DNA of 64,000 nucleotides from CAVVYJ01 sp963752495. Lineage in GTDB: Bacteria; Pseudomonadota; Gammaproteobacteria; Burkholderiales; Methylophilaceae. Every line of letters starts with the position of its first letter. Positions within the stretch are counted from its first letter, which is position 1. Location of the stretch: NCBI GenBank assembly GCA_963752495.1, contig CAVVYJ010000002.1, forward strand, positions 62,001-126,000, written 5' to 3'. The notes under the pieces are model-generated. The model ran no database searches. It had not been told where the DNA came from and was given only the letters and a program-made list of their open reading frames with translations. A program made the translations under genes and the position numbers. Below, piece after piece: positions 17,994 to 27,907 of this stretch.

Positions 17994-18923
17994 TTAAATT
18001 CCGATTTTTTGTTGCGTTTTGATAAGCGCAGCCTGAATTTCCGCAATGGTTTTTTCGATATCATTATCAGATAATTCTTTCGGGTCGTCGCCCTCGTTTG
18101 GGTGGTGAGTGACTGGATTGATAATGGTGGTAGTTTCGCCTAAAGGCATCAGCTGTGTAGAAACAGCGTCATGACTATATTGCCTATCTCCCCACTGTAT
18201 ACCAATCGCGCTCATGTTGTCGCCTTTTTCGTCAGCCGCAAATTCCGCACTATCAAGTAACTTCATTGTGGTTGCTGCAATGTCGTTATTCTCATGCAAA
18301 ATCTCTTTAATTTGCTGATCGGTAATAAATCCCCATACACCGTCTGTGCAAAGTAAAACCGTATCGCCTTCAGCAAGTTCAATTCTATTGGCAAGGTCTA
18401 TTTGCGGAGCCGTTTCACCACCAAGACAATTATAAATTTTGTTTTTATAAGGATGTGTTGCCATCTCATCTTTGCTAATCATGCCCTTTTTATAGAGCGA
18501 TTGCACAATCGAGTGGTCTTCAGTACGGAAAAGCAAATGACCGTCTCTGAAGTGGTAAAGCCTTGAATCTCCAACGTGGGCGCAATACAAAAACCCACGC
18601 TGAATAATTGCCGCCACAATGGTGGTGCGCGGTGATTCGATAAGTTCATCCGTTTGCGTAACGTTTTCAATCATATCGTGCACTTGTTGGATATGATCAG
18701 TTAAAAATTTTGCCGGACTACTTAAAAAAGGTAATGCAAAACGCTGAAATGCATCAGTAAGGGTTTTAACAGCCAGCTGGGCTGCAATTTCGCCATGTCG
18801 GTGACCGCCCATGCCATCCGCAAGCACTAGTAATAGCGAGTCTTTGCTGTAAGAATAAGCCAGCCGGTCTTGGTTATATTGCCTAGGCCCTTGGCGGCTA
18901 TTTTGATAAATCGTAAATTTCAT
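17994..18923 (-). CDS. PP2C-type Ser/Thr protein phosphatase
   Basis: A 309-residue cytoplasmic phosphatase of the metal-dependent PP2C (Stp) family. The metal-binding motifs are present: LADGMGGHRHGE, CAHVGDSRLY, LLCTDGVWGF and KGDNMSAIGIQW. An extension of about 60 residues follows the catalytic domain. It lies 6 bases downstream of a Ser/Thr kinase gene, so the two probably form an opposing kinase/phosphatase switch. The targets are not visible; yicC is the divergent neighbour. Confidence 0.93.
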   Translation of the reverse strand: MKFTIYQNSRQGPRQYNQDRLAYSYSKDSLLLVLADGMGGHRHGEIAAQLAVKTLTDAFQRFALPFLSSPAKFLTDHIQQVHDMIENVTQTDELIESPRTTIVAAIIQRGFLYCAHVGDSRLYHFRDGHLLFRTEDHSIVQSLYKKGMISKDEMATHPYKNKIYNCLGGETAPQIDLANRIELAEGDTVLLCTDGVWGFITDQQIKEILHENNDIAATTMKLLDSAEFAADEKGDNMSAIGIQWGDRQYSHDAVSTQLMPLGETTTIINPVTHHPNEGDDPKELSDNDIEKTIAEIQAALIKTQQKIGI

Positions 18924-18929
18924 GTGTTT

Positions 18930-19871
18930 TTACAGTGGCTTGTTGAGCGCATCCTTAATTTTTTTCGCAAAACTAGGTTTCTGGACAACGATGGATTTTG
19001 CGGTATCCAGTAAGGTTTTTTGTAGAGAGAAAACGCTTTGAGGCCTATCCATATAATCCAGTTTTAGACAATTATCGATAATAGACAGTAATTCTTGACT
19101 ATAAATGCCTTTGCCTATTTTAACAGCTGGCGCTAGAAAATCTTTTTTTACGCGCTGGTTAGAAGCGATTGGTGCAGACCTAGCCAAGCAAGAATACATG
19201 CTTGCGCCAACACTATAAATATCACTCCATGGCCCTAGTTTTTGCCGCTCAAAATATTGCTCAGGCGGTGCAAAGCCAGGAGTATAGCTTGGAGATAGTT
19301 TAGACTGTGATTGGGTTAATGTTTGCCGTGCAGAACCAAAATCCAATAATACAGGTGACCCATCAAGGCGGATGTAAATATTGGCAGGTTTGATATCCAA
19401 ATGCAGTAATTTTTGCGTATGTACTTCACGAAGCCCGTTTAATAATTCGCCAAACACGCGGCGCACAAATTTTTCACCCACAGGCTCTGGCTGAGCAAGT
19501 ATGTAATCTTGCAGTGATTTGCCGCGTTCGTACTGCATCACCATATACACCGTGTTATTTTCCCTAAAAAAATTGGTCACTCGTACGATGTTTTTATGGT
19601 CAATTTTGGCGAGCGCTAAGCCTTCTTCAAAAAAACATTTAAGGCCATGTTTGAAAGTTGCGCTGTCGTCTTCTGAGTTTAACATCACTGTTGCGCCGTC
19701 TTCGCGTAGCGCCAGCCCTGTTGGCATGTATTCTTTAATCGCTACGATATTTTTGTTCAGGTCTTGTGCAAGGTACACAAAACTAAAGCCCCCAGTGCTC
19801 AAGACTTGCGTAATGATGTAGTCTTGCAGCATGTAGCCGACAGGCAAAGCTTGATTTTTAGAGTTTGCCAT
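18930..19871 (-). CDS. Hanks-type Ser/Thr protein kinase
   Basis: A 313-residue soluble protein kinase. From the ATG at 19871 it shows the glycine loop VLSTGGFSFVYLAQ, the VAIKEYMP lysine, the catalytic loop LLHLDIKPANIYI, the metal-binding LLDFGSARQTL and an activation segment reading YTPGFAPPEQY. The frame is open 34 codons further upstream, but those residues are unlike a kinase. There is no membrane segment or sensor domain. It pairs with the downstream PP2C phosphatase. No type VI secretion genes are nearby, so that usual partner system is not indicated. Confidence 0.92.
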   Translation of the reverse strand: MANSKNQALPVGYMLQDYIITQVLSTGGFSFVYLAQDLNKNIVAIKEYMPTGLALREDGATVMLNSEDDSATFKHGLKCFFEEGLALAKIDHKNIVRVTNFFRENNTVYMVMQYERGKSLQDYILAQPEPVGEKFVRRVFGELLNGLREVHTQKLLHLDIKPANIYIRLDGSPVLLDFGSARQTLTQSQSKLSPSYTPGFAPPEQYFERQKLGPWSDIYSVGASMYSCLARSAPIASNQRVKKDFLAPAVKIGKGIYSQELLSIIDNCLKLDYMDRPQSVFSLQKTLLDTAKSIVVQKPSFAKKIKDALNKPL

Positions 19872-20013
19872 TGAATGAGTTAAGTGTCGATAAGCACAAC
19901 AAAAAGTTAAATTATGGTTATTCTCGCATAAAATACGCTTTAAATCATATACATTTGATACAATTATCATCAATTACTTTAAGACTTATATTAAATATTG
20001 TGAATAAAGCCAC

Positions 20014-20880
20014 ATGATACTGAGCATGACAGGATATGCGTCGCAGGAGCGCAATACAGATAATGGTGTTTTGTTGGTGGAGTTGCGTGCCGTTAATCAT
20101 CGTTATCTCGAGCTCCAGCTTAAGCTGGATGATAATAGTAGAGCTTTTGAATCACTAGTACGCGAGCTTTTAAATGCTAAATTGGGCCGTGGTAAAGTCG
20201 ATTGTCGTTTGACTTTGGCGCAAGGTATTGCGGCAAGTAGTGAACTAGCACTTAATCACACCGTGTTACAGCAAATTGCATCGTCTGCCAATGAAGCAGC
20301 GCAATATTTTCCGCACACTCAGCCTGTAAACATGCTGGATATTTTGCGCATGCCGGGTGTGATCGCAAGTAGTGCGCCAAATGCCGAGCAATTAGAAAGT
20401 GATATAAAAAATCTTTTGGAGACGGCGATAGAAGACTTGATCGCCGCGCGTGCGCGCGAAGGTACAAAGCTTAAGGCAATGATTTTAGAGCGCTTAGCGG
20501 AAATTGAAAAGCTGGTGGCCAAGGTGAAACCCATGCTGCCTATGCTTACAAAAACCTATCAGGATAAACTGCTGGCAAAGCTTAACGAGGCGCATTTTAC
20601 CAATGATGATGAGCGTATCCGTCAAGAAATTGTGCTCTACGCACAAAGAATTGATGTTGATGAAGAGTTATCACGCCTCAGTGCACACATTAGCGAGGTG
20701 AGGCGTATTTTAGAGGCTGCTGGAAGTGTTGGTAAACGCTTGGATTTTTTGATGCAGGAAATGAACCGTGAAGCAAATACCCTAGGCTCAAAATCGGTGG
20801 CGATTGAAACTACGCAAATATCGATGGAGCTTAAAGTACTGATCGAGCAAATGCGGGAACAGATACAGAATATTGAGTAA
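20014..20880 (+). CDS. yicC: YicC family protein (putative endoribonuclease)
   Basis: YicC is a conserved protein reported to act as an endoribonuclease on small RNA and mRNA. The 288-residue protein opens MILSMTGYASQERNT, has VELRAVNHRYLELQLKL, and ends with KRLDFLMQEMNREANTLGSK, all strong family signatures. It is the first gene of the plus-strand run that continues with gmk, rpoZ, spoT, ridA, recG, ubiC and ubiA. The 142-base gap to the divergent kinase gene should contain promoters for both. Confidence 0.94.
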   Translation: MILSMTGYASQERNTDNGVLLVELRAVNHRYLELQLKLDDNSRAFESLVRELLNAKLGRGKVDCRLTLAQGIAASSELALNHTVLQQIASSANEAAQYFPHTQPVNMLDILRMPGVIASSAPNAEQLESDIKNLLETAIEDLIAARAREGTKLKAMILERLAEIEKLVAKVKPMLPMLTKTYQDKLLAKLNEAHFTNDDERIRQEIVLYAQRIDVDEELSRLSAHISEVRRILEAAGSVGKRLDFLMQEMNREANTLGSKSVAIETTQISMELKVLIEQMREQIQNIE

Positions 20881-20932
20881 ATTTATAGGATTTCAAACAG
20901 CGGAATCTCTTAAAATCGTCTAAAATACCGAG

Positions 20933-21544
20933 ATGATTTCAGGGAATTTATTTATTATCACAGCAGCTTCAGGCGCCGGTAAAACCAGCTTGGTAAACGC
21001 GTTGCTGGAAAAGCACTCACAAATTAAAAAGTCGGTTTCGCATACCACTCGTGCACCACGCGCAGGTGAACAGAATGGTTTAGATTACCACTTTGTGACC
21101 GAGCCGCAGTTTTTAGAAATTCTCAGTGCAGGCGGCTTTTTAGAAAGCGCAGATGTTTTTGGTGCTAAATATGGCACTTCGCAAAGCGCCGTGGATACTG
21201 CCTTGCAGGCAGGCTTGGATGTGATTTTGGAGATAGATTGGCAAGGGGCTGCACAAGTACGCAAGCTTTATCCGCAAGCCACCAGTATTTTTATACTTCC
21301 ACCATCGTTAGAAACATTGAATGAGCGTTTGAACGGCCGTGGTTTGGACAGCGCAGAGGTTATCGCCATACGGCTAGCTTTGGCGCGCGAAGAGATGCGC
21401 CACATGGTGGAGTTCGACTATGTTATAATCAACGATAACTTCGATGAGGCCTTGCAGGATTTAGCGGCAGTCATCCGTACACAGCGGCTCACATTAAACC
21501 AACAAGCGCAGCGGCACGCTACGCTGATTCAAAATTTAACTTAA
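20933..21544 (+). CDS. gmk: Guanylate kinase
   Basis: Gmk phosphorylates GMP to GDP. The 203-residue protein has the P-loop ITAASGAGKTSL (Lys17), the GMP-binding TTRAPRAGEQNGLDYHFV and GLDVILEIDWQGAAQV. Its position between yicC and rpoZ is standard for proteobacteria. The gap to rpoZ is 21 bases, so the two are probably co-transcribed. Confidence 0.97.
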   Translation: MISGNLFIITAASGAGKTSLVNALLEKHSQIKKSVSHTTRAPRAGEQNGLDYHFVTEPQFLEILSAGGFLESADVFGAKYGTSQSAVDTALQAGLDVILEIDWQGAAQVRKLYPQATSIFILPPSLETLNERLNGRGLDSAEVIAIRLALAREEMRHMVEFDYVIINDNFDEALQDLAAVIRTQRLTLNQQAQRHATLIQNLT

Positions 21545-21565
21545 AGTACATAAAGGCAGCACACC

Positions 21566-21778
21566 ATGGCACGTATTACTGTAGATGATTGTTTGGAAAA
21601 TATTCCTAACCGCTTTCAATTGACTTTGGTGGCAGCTTATCGCGCACGTCAAATTGCTAATGGCTCAGACCCGCTAGTGAGCATGCATGGCTTACGCGAC
21701 AAGCCTACCGTGATTGCGCTCCGCGAAATCGCTGCAGGTAAAGTGGGTTTGGAAATCTTGAAGCGTGGCGTTGTTTAA
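21566..21778 (+). CDS. rpoZ: RNA polymerase omega subunit
   Basis: Omega helps assemble RNA polymerase and forms part of one ppGpp site. The 70-residue protein opens MARITVDDCLENIPNRFQL and has AAYRARQIANG, the conserved core. The DNA AAAGGCAG lies just before the ATG as ribosome binding site. It is followed 18 bases later by spoT, linking the ppGpp target with the ppGpp enzyme in one operon. Confidence 0.97.
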   Translation: MARITVDDCLENIPNRFQLTLVAAYRARQIANGSDPLVSMHGLRDKPTVIALREIAAGKVGLEILKRGVV

Positions 21779-21796
21779 GCTTTAAATGTAAAAATC

Positions 21797-24022
21797 ATGG
21801 CCAAGACCGCGATTAAATCATCAGCGGAATCCTATCAAGCGGCTGTGCCGCCTTTGCTGCCGGCCGACAGTGAAAATTCGCAGCTTACCTTACTACTCAA
21901 AGAATATTTAGCACAACCTGATATTGAGCAGGTTTGGGCAGCATATCGTTACGCTGCTTTTGCACATTCTGGGCAAACGCGCCATTCTGGCGAACCTTAT
22001 ATCTCACACCCCGTAGCTGTGGCATGCATTCTTGCCAAACTGCATTTGGATGTTCCAACAATCACCGCAGCGTTACTACATGATGTGGTTGAAGACACGG
22101 GAGTCGCTGCAGCAGAAATTCGCGAGCTATTTGGTGTTCAGGTATCTGAACTCGTCGATGGTTTAACCAAGCTGGATAAGATTGAGTTGCAAACCGCAGC
22201 GCAGGCACAAGCCGAAAATTTTCGCAAAATGTTATTAGCGATGAGCCAAGACGTGCGTGTGATTTTGGTGAAGCTGGCGGATAGGCTACATAACATGCAA
22301 ACCTTAGACGCAATGAAGGCAGAGAAGCAAAAACGTATTGCACATGAAACTCTAGACATTTATGCGCCCATCGCAAACCGCCTAGGCCTTAACCCGATTT
22401 TTCAGGAGCTTGAAGATTTAAGTTTTAAATATCTTTATCCAAATCGCTACAAAGTCATTTCAAAAGCTATTAAAACGGCGCGCGGTAATCGAAAAGAAGT
22501 TATCAGTAAGATTTTGGACGCGATTAAAACGCAACTAAAAAATGCCAAAATCGTGGCAGAAGTTGAAGGGCGAGAAAAGCATCTTTACAGTATTTACAAG
22601 AAGATGACTGGTAAAACCATTAAATTATCGCAAGTTAACGACATTTATGGTTTTCGTGTGTTGGTAAAAGATGCATCTGCTTGTTATTTGGCATTGGGCA
22701 GTTTGCATGCTTTGTATAAGCCGATTCCAGGCAAATTTAAGGATTACATTGCCATTTCTAAAGCCAACGGCTACCAATCCTTGCACACAACTTTATTTGG
22801 CCCGTTTGGCACACCAATTGAGGTGCAGATTCGAAGTCAAGAGATGCATAACATTGCAGAAGCGGGTGTGGCCGCACATTGGCTATATAAAACAACTGAT
22901 GCACATTTAACAAAATTGCAGCAGCAAACCCACCAATGGCTACAACGTTTGGTAGAAATCCAAACGGAGAGTGATGATAGTTACGAGTTTTTAGAGCATT
23001 TTAAGGTTGATTTATTTCCTGACGAGGTTTATGTATTTACGCCAAAAGGCAATATTTTAGCGCTTCCTAAGGGTGCTACGGCCGTAGATTTTGCTTATGC
23101 AGTGCATACCGATGTGGGTAATAGCTGTGTTGCGGTAAAAATTAACCACGAGCAAGCGCCTTTGCGAACAGAAATGCAAAATGGCGATCATGTGGAAATT
23201 ATCACTTCATCGCTTGCCAAGCCCAACCCTGCTTGGTTGAACTATGTGGTGACCGGAAAAGCGCGTTCACATATCCGTCATTATTTAAAATCTTTGCAGA
23301 TTGTTGAATCCACCCACATGGGTGAGCGTATGCTCAATATTGCTTTGCGGGCGTTGCATGTTGAGCCTGTGGATATTACGGACAAACAATGGAACAAGGT
23401 GATGCGCGATTATGGCGCAAAAAATAAATCGGATATTTTGTCGGATATTGGTTTAGGCAAACGCGTAAGCTTAATGGTGGCACATCAATTATTGGCGAGT
23501 GGTCAAAGTGGGGCTGATGCTGAAAATGCAGCTGCGGTTAAACCGCTTGATACCATCACCATTAAAGGGTCTGAAGGCATGGCGGTGCAGTTCGCGCAAT
23601 GCTGCAGACCTATTCCTGGCGATCCAATTTTAGGATTTATCAATAAAGATAAAGGGCTGATTATTCATACACATGATTGCCCGGCAATTAGTAAGTTTAA
23701 GCTAGACCCAGATAAGTGGCTGGACGTGGATTGGGATACCGATAATAAGCGTTTATTCAAGGTGAATTTGCATGTTGTGGTGTCTAACCAAACAGGGATG
23801 TTGGCCAAGATTGCAACTGCGATTGCAGAGGCAAATGCGAATATTGATAGCGTGAACATTGAAGAGCCGGATGGTAGCCAATATTCAAATGTAAATTTTA
23901 CAGTGCAAGTGCGGAACCGCGTTCATTTGGCCGATTTGATTCGCAATTTGCGCAAAATTCAGCAAGTTGTACGTATCAGCCGCGTTAAAGGCAGGTATAG
24001 CGAAGAAAAAATTCAGCATTAA
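21797..24022 (+). CDS. spoT: RelA/SpoT-family (p)ppGpp synthetase/hydrolase
   Basis: This 741-residue protein makes and degrades (p)ppGpp in the stringent response. The N-terminal HD hydrolase domain shows HSGEPYISHPVAVA, LLHDVVEDTG and KLADRLHNMQTL. The synthetase domain shows VNDIYGFRVLV and SKANGYQSLHTTLFGP. A TGS domain (DEVYVFTPKGNILALPKG) and a C-terminal ACT domain (VVSNQTGMLAKIATAIAEAN) follow. It is the long bifunctional form by architecture. The neighbours rpoZ and ridA fit the usual order. Confidence 0.96.
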   Translation: MAKTAIKSSAESYQAAVPPLLPADSENSQLTLLLKEYLAQPDIEQVWAAYRYAAFAHSGQTRHSGEPYISHPVAVACILAKLHLDVPTITAALLHDVVEDTGVAAAEIRELFGVQVSELVDGLTKLDKIELQTAAQAQAENFRKMLLAMSQDVRVILVKLADRLHNMQTLDAMKAEKQKRIAHETLDIYAPIANRLGLNPIFQELEDLSFKYLYPNRYKVISKAIKTARGNRKEVISKILDAIKTQLKNAKIVAEVEGREKHLYSIYKKMTGKTIKLSQVNDIYGFRVLVKDASACYLALGSLHALYKPIPGKFKDYIAISKANGYQSLHTTLFGPFGTPIEVQIRSQEMHNIAEAGVAAHWLYKTTDAHLTKLQQQTHQWLQRLVEIQTESDDSYEFLEHFKVDLFPDEVYVFTPKGNILALPKGATAVDFAYAVHTDVGNSCVAVKINHEQAPLRTEMQNGDHVEIITSSLAKPNPAWLNYVVTGKARSHIRHYLKSLQIVESTHMGERMLNIALRALHVEPVDITDKQWNKVMRDYGAKNKSDILSDIGLGKRVSLMVAHQLLASGQSGADAENAAAVKPLDTITIKGSEGMAVQFAQCCRPIPGDPILGFINKDKGLIIHTHDCPAISKFKLDPDKWLDVDWDTDNKRLFKVNLHVVVSNQTGMLAKIATAIAEANANIDSVNIEEPDGSQYSNVNFTVQVRNRVHLADLIRNLRKIQQVVRISRVKGRYSEEKIQH

Positions 24023-24037
24023 TTTTTTAGAGTAACC

Positions 24038-24421
24038 ATGAATATAAAACAAATTATCAGTACTACACATGCCCCTGCCGCTATTGGCACATATTCACAA
24101 GCAGTTAAAGTAGGCAACACAGTCTATTTATCTGGGCAAATTGGCTTAGATCCAGCTAGCATGCTGCTGGTAGAGGGTATCGAGCAACAGGTACATCGCG
24201 TGTTTAGTAACCTAAAAGCAGTGACTGAGGCCGCTGGGGGTTCGATGAGCGACATTGTAAAACTGAATATTTTTTTAACTGACTTAACTAATTTTGCTCT
24301 GGTAAACAGCGTTATGGCGGAGTACTTTAGCGAGCCTTACCCTGCGCGAGCAGCAGTAGGTGTAGCGTCTTTGCCGAGAGGCGCCTTGGTAGAGGCCGAC
24401 GGCGTGATGGTATTAGAATAA
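24038..24421 (+). CDS. ridA: RidA family enamine/imine deaminase
   Basis: RidA hydrolyses reactive enamines and imines formed by PLP enzymes. The 127-residue protein shows HAPAAIGTYSQAVKVGNTVY, SGQIGLDP and PYPARAAVGVASLPRGALVE, with the Arg of PARA in the family's catalytic position. It lies 15 bases after spoT and 6 bases before recG, as in many proteobacteria. Confidence 0.96.
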   Translation: MNIKQIISTTHAPAAIGTYSQAVKVGNTVYLSGQIGLDPASMLLVEGIEQQVHRVFSNLKAVTEAAGGSMSDIVKLNIFLTDLTNFALVNSVMAEYFSEPYPARAAVGVASLPRGALVEADGVMVLE

Positions 24422-24427
24422 TTTGAA

Positions 24428-26486
24428 TTGTCGCAGCTTGCCAATATAGATCTGGGTAGCATCAAAGCGTTTTCTAAGCCGCTTGTCGCCAATCTTGCAA
24501 AACTTGGTTTACATCATCTACAAGACTTAATCCTACATCTGCCGTTGCGTTACATTGATGAAACACGCATTACGGCAATTCGTGATTTACGGCTGGGGGA
24601 TTCGGCGCAAGTTCAGGGCGAGATTGTGCATGCAGAGGTTTCATATAAGCCACGTAAGGCACTAATAGCAAGGCTGGATGACGCAAGCGGGCAGCTTACG
24701 CTGCGTTTTTTGCATTTTTACCCAAGCCAAATAAACCAGCTTAAAGTAGGCAATAAATTGCGTGTTTATGGTGAAGTTCGCCATGGTTTTTTTGGCTACG
24801 AGATGGTGCATCCGCAAGTGAAAGCCGCAACAGAAAACTCCGTTGTGCGAGAAGAGCTAACACCGGTTTATCCAACCACAGCAGGTTTAACGCAAGGCGC
24901 GTTGAGTAAAGCGGTAGAGATCGCGCTTAAAGTAGGCGATTTATCAGAAACGTTGCCTGCGTCAGTTTATACAGCTCTAAATTTGCCAACTTTTGCGCAA
25001 AGTATTCGTGCTTTGCATCATCCGTCACCCGATGCCAATTTGGACGCGCTGGAAAACCGCGCGACGCCAGAATGGCGGCGTTTGGCCTTTGATGAATTAT
25101 TAGCACAGCAACTTAGCATGCGTAAACACTATGCCCTGCGAGCCAGTATTGATGCGCCTGCTATGGCACCATTCAAAATCACTCATTTCACAATTATTAA
25201 AGTCATTGCCGTTTGCGCTCACACAATCGCAGCAAAAAGTCGCACTTGAAATTAGTCATGATTTAACACAAGCTCACCCGATGCAGCGTTTGCTGCAGGG
25301 AGATGTGGGTAGCGGAAAAACAATTGTAGCCTGCATGGCGGCTTTGCAGGTGATTGAGTCAGGCTGGCAAGTCGCATTGATGGCACCAACGGAAATTTTG
25401 GCAGAGCAGCATTATAAAAAGTTTGAAACTTGGCTTGGCTCTCTTAACATAAAAATCGCTTGGCTCACTGGTAGCCAAAGCAAAAAAGATCGCGAAGCCG
25501 CGTTGGATGACATTGCAAGTGGTCGCGCCCAGCTTGCTATTGGCACGCATGCGCTGTTCCAAGAGGCGGTGCAATTTGCAAAACTCGGCTTAGCGATTAT
25601 CGACGAGCAACATCGTTTTGGTGTGCAACAGCGCCTTGCACTGCGTAAAAAAGGCGAACCTGAACCACACCAACTCATGATGTCTGCAACGCCAATCCCA
25701 CGTACACTTTCCATGAGTTATTACGCAGATTTAGATGTTTCGGTGATTGATGAGTTACCGCCAGGCCGCACGCCAATTGTGACCAAATTAGTAAGTGATG
25801 AACGCCGTGATGAAATTTTGCAGCGCGTGCGCGAGGCTTGTGTGGCGGGAAGTCAGGCTTATTGGGTGTGTCCTTTAATTGAGGAATCTGAAGCGCTACA
25901 GTTGCAAACCGCGACCGAAACCTTTGAAAACTTAAAGACCAATTTTCCTGATTTGCGCGTTGGCCTTGTCCATGGCCGAATGAAACCCGCGGAAAAACAG
26001 GCGGTGATGCAACAATTTAGCTGTGGCGAGATTCAATTGCTGGTTGCAACAACAGTGATTGAAGTAGGTGTGGATGTGCCGAATGCAAGTTTGATGATTA
26101 TTGAACATGCGGAACGTATGGGTTTGAGCCAATTGCACCAGTTACGCGGCCGCGTGGGGCGAGGTGCGGCAAAAAGCACCTGTATTTTGATGTATTCAAA
26201 AAAACAGTTTTCCGAAGCTGCCAGAGCACGTCTAAAAGTTATTTACGAGAGTAATGATGGCTTCGCAATCGCGCAGGCTGACTTGAATATTCGCGGCCCG
26301 GGCGAATATTTGGGTACGCGCCAAAGCGGCGTGCCGATGCTAAAAATTGCAGATTTAGAGCGCGATGTGGATTTGCTGGAGGCAACAAAAAATATAGCGG
26401 ATATACTGCTAGAAAAAGAGCCGCAAGCGGTGGAGCAACACTTATCTCGTTGGCTGAGTAGCGGAGCTGAGTTGGTAAAAGTTTAA
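24428..26486 (+). CDS. recG: ATP-dependent DNA helicase RecG, with one frameshift
   Basis: RecG remodels stalled replication forks and Holliday junctions. From a TTG start at 24428 the first frame covers the wedge domain (LILHLPLRYIDETRI, RLRFLHF-like region) up to about residue 245. The helicase part continues in the next frame with LPFALTQSQQKVALEI, LLQGDVGSGKTIVA, IIDEQHRFGVQQR, MSATPIPRTL and HQLRGRVGRG. Removing one A from the run of four at 25175-25178 joins both frames into about 686 residues, the normal size. The stop overlaps the ubiC ATG by one base. A sequencing indel is the simplest explanation. Confidence 0.9.
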
Positions 26487-27030
26487 TGAAAATTCAAAAC
26501 AAAAATTGCCGCAGAACTAATTGGTTAAAAAAACCGATTCTTGCTGAGTTTTATCAAGATTGGCTAGTTGATGATGGCTCGCTTACTGCGCGCTTGCAGA
26601 AAAGTATCAAAATTTTTCAGTTAAAAAAGTACGTTTACAATATGCAAAACCTTTTTCAGATGAAGTTGCGTTATTGCAACACAAGCGCAACCAGCGCGCG
26701 CTGATTCGTGAAGTGCTGTTGATAGGTGACAATCAATCTGTTGTTTTTGCACATAGCGTGTTACCTAGAACTGCCTTGAGAGGCCATGGAATAAGCTCGG
26801 ATTACTCGGCAACAAACCACTTGGAGCAACTTTATTTGCAAACCCAAAAGTGAAACGCATGCCGCTGGAATTCAAAAAGCTGTCTCAACATCATCCGCTT
26901 TATCTATGCACAACTAAGCACATTGAGCAAAAACCCGCATTTTTGTGGGCAAGGCGTTCTGCTATTTCGTTTAAATTGCGCTAATATTCTCGTCACTGAA
27001 ATCTTTTTACCGCAAATCCTAATTAAATGA
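26486..27030 (+). pseudogene. ubiC: Chorismate pyruvate-lyase UbiC remnant or misread gene, three frameshifts
   Basis: UbiC makes 4-hydroxybenzoate from chorismate for ubiquinone. Matching pieces are spread over three frames: YQDWLVDDGSLTARLQK; then VRLQYAKPFSDEVALLQ with ALIREVLLIGDNQSVVFAHS and VLPRTALRG; then WNKLGLLGNKPLGATLFANP up to FLWARRSAISFKL; then ANILVTEIFLPQILI. The shifts fall near the A run at 26623-26628 (one base missing), at 26784-26785 (one missing) and near 26970-26981 (one extra). All motifs are conserved, which argues for recent loss or for sequencing errors. The end overlaps the ubiA start (ATGA) as in an intact operon. Confidence 0.82.
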
Positions 27031-27907
27031 ACATTCAAGCATTGATAAAAAGTTGGACGCATATGAACGTTTGATGCGACTCGATAAGCCCATCGGCATT
27101 TTGTTGCTGCTTTGGCCGACACTCATTGCGCTGTGGTTAGCATCGCGCGGAATACCTGATTGGATTACCTTGTTGATTTTTGTTACAGGTGCGGCGTTGA
27201 TGCGTAGTGCTGGCTGTGTGATGAACGACATCGCAGACCGCAAATATGATGGATTAGTGGACCGCACGAAAAAACGCCCATTGGCAACAGGTGAAGTAAG
27301 CGTAAGTGAGGCGTATTTATTGGCCGCTGGCCTTGCTTTAATGGCGTTCTGTTTGGTGGTGCTGTTTAATAAAACGACTATTTTACTTTCTTTCGCTGCT
27401 TTGTTTTTGGCTGTTACTTACCCATTTACCAAGCGCTTTTTGGCAATTCCACAAGCGTATTTGGGTGTGGCCTTTGGCTTCGGTATTCCCATGGCGTTTG
27501 CTGCAGTAAATGACTACATTCCGCCATTGGCTTGGGTACTCTTAGTGGCGAACATATTTTGGGCGATTGCCTATGATACCCAGTATGCAATGGTGGATAG
27601 GGATGACGACTTAAAGATTGGTATTAAGTCATCTGCTTTGTTTTTTGGAAAATATGACGTGTCAGCGATTATGCTGTGTTATATCGCCATGCTTGGCATT
27701 TTTCTTTATGTTGGAGGCTTTTTGGGTTTTGGAAAGTTTTATCACATCGGGCTAGGCGTAGCCATGGGATTAGCGATTGGCCAATATCAATTAATAAAAA
27801 ATCGCGATAAATCCAATTGTTTTCAAGCGTTTTTGTTTAACAATTGGATAGGTTTCGCGATTTTTCTAGGCGTTGTGGCAGAATACTATTTCCGCCACAA
27901 ATTTTGA
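27027..27907 (+). CDS. ubiA: 4-hydroxybenzoate polyprenyltransferase, frameshift near the start
   Basis: UbiA attaches the polyprenyl chain to 4-hydroxybenzoate in the inner membrane. It has about eight membrane helices and both prenyl-diphosphate motifs: NDIADRKYDGLVDRT and YDTQYAMVDRDDDLKIG. The natural start appears to be the ATG at 27027 (MNIQALIK), but the rest is in another frame, readable from a TTG at 27053 (LDAYERLMRLDKPIG). Adding one A to the run at 27047-27051 restores a single frame and the usual N-terminus. It follows ubiC, the preceding step in the pathway. Confidence 0.92.

Noticed and set aside
17994..19871. Type VI secretion regulatory pair (PpkA/PppA)
   Set aside because: No type VI structural genes are in the window and the kinase has no membrane segment.
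25170..25260. Programmed frameshifting as explanation for the broken genes
   Set aside because: The break sites share no slippery sequence, lack a stop codon or structure at the shift point, and affect unrelated genes in both directions (+1 and -1).
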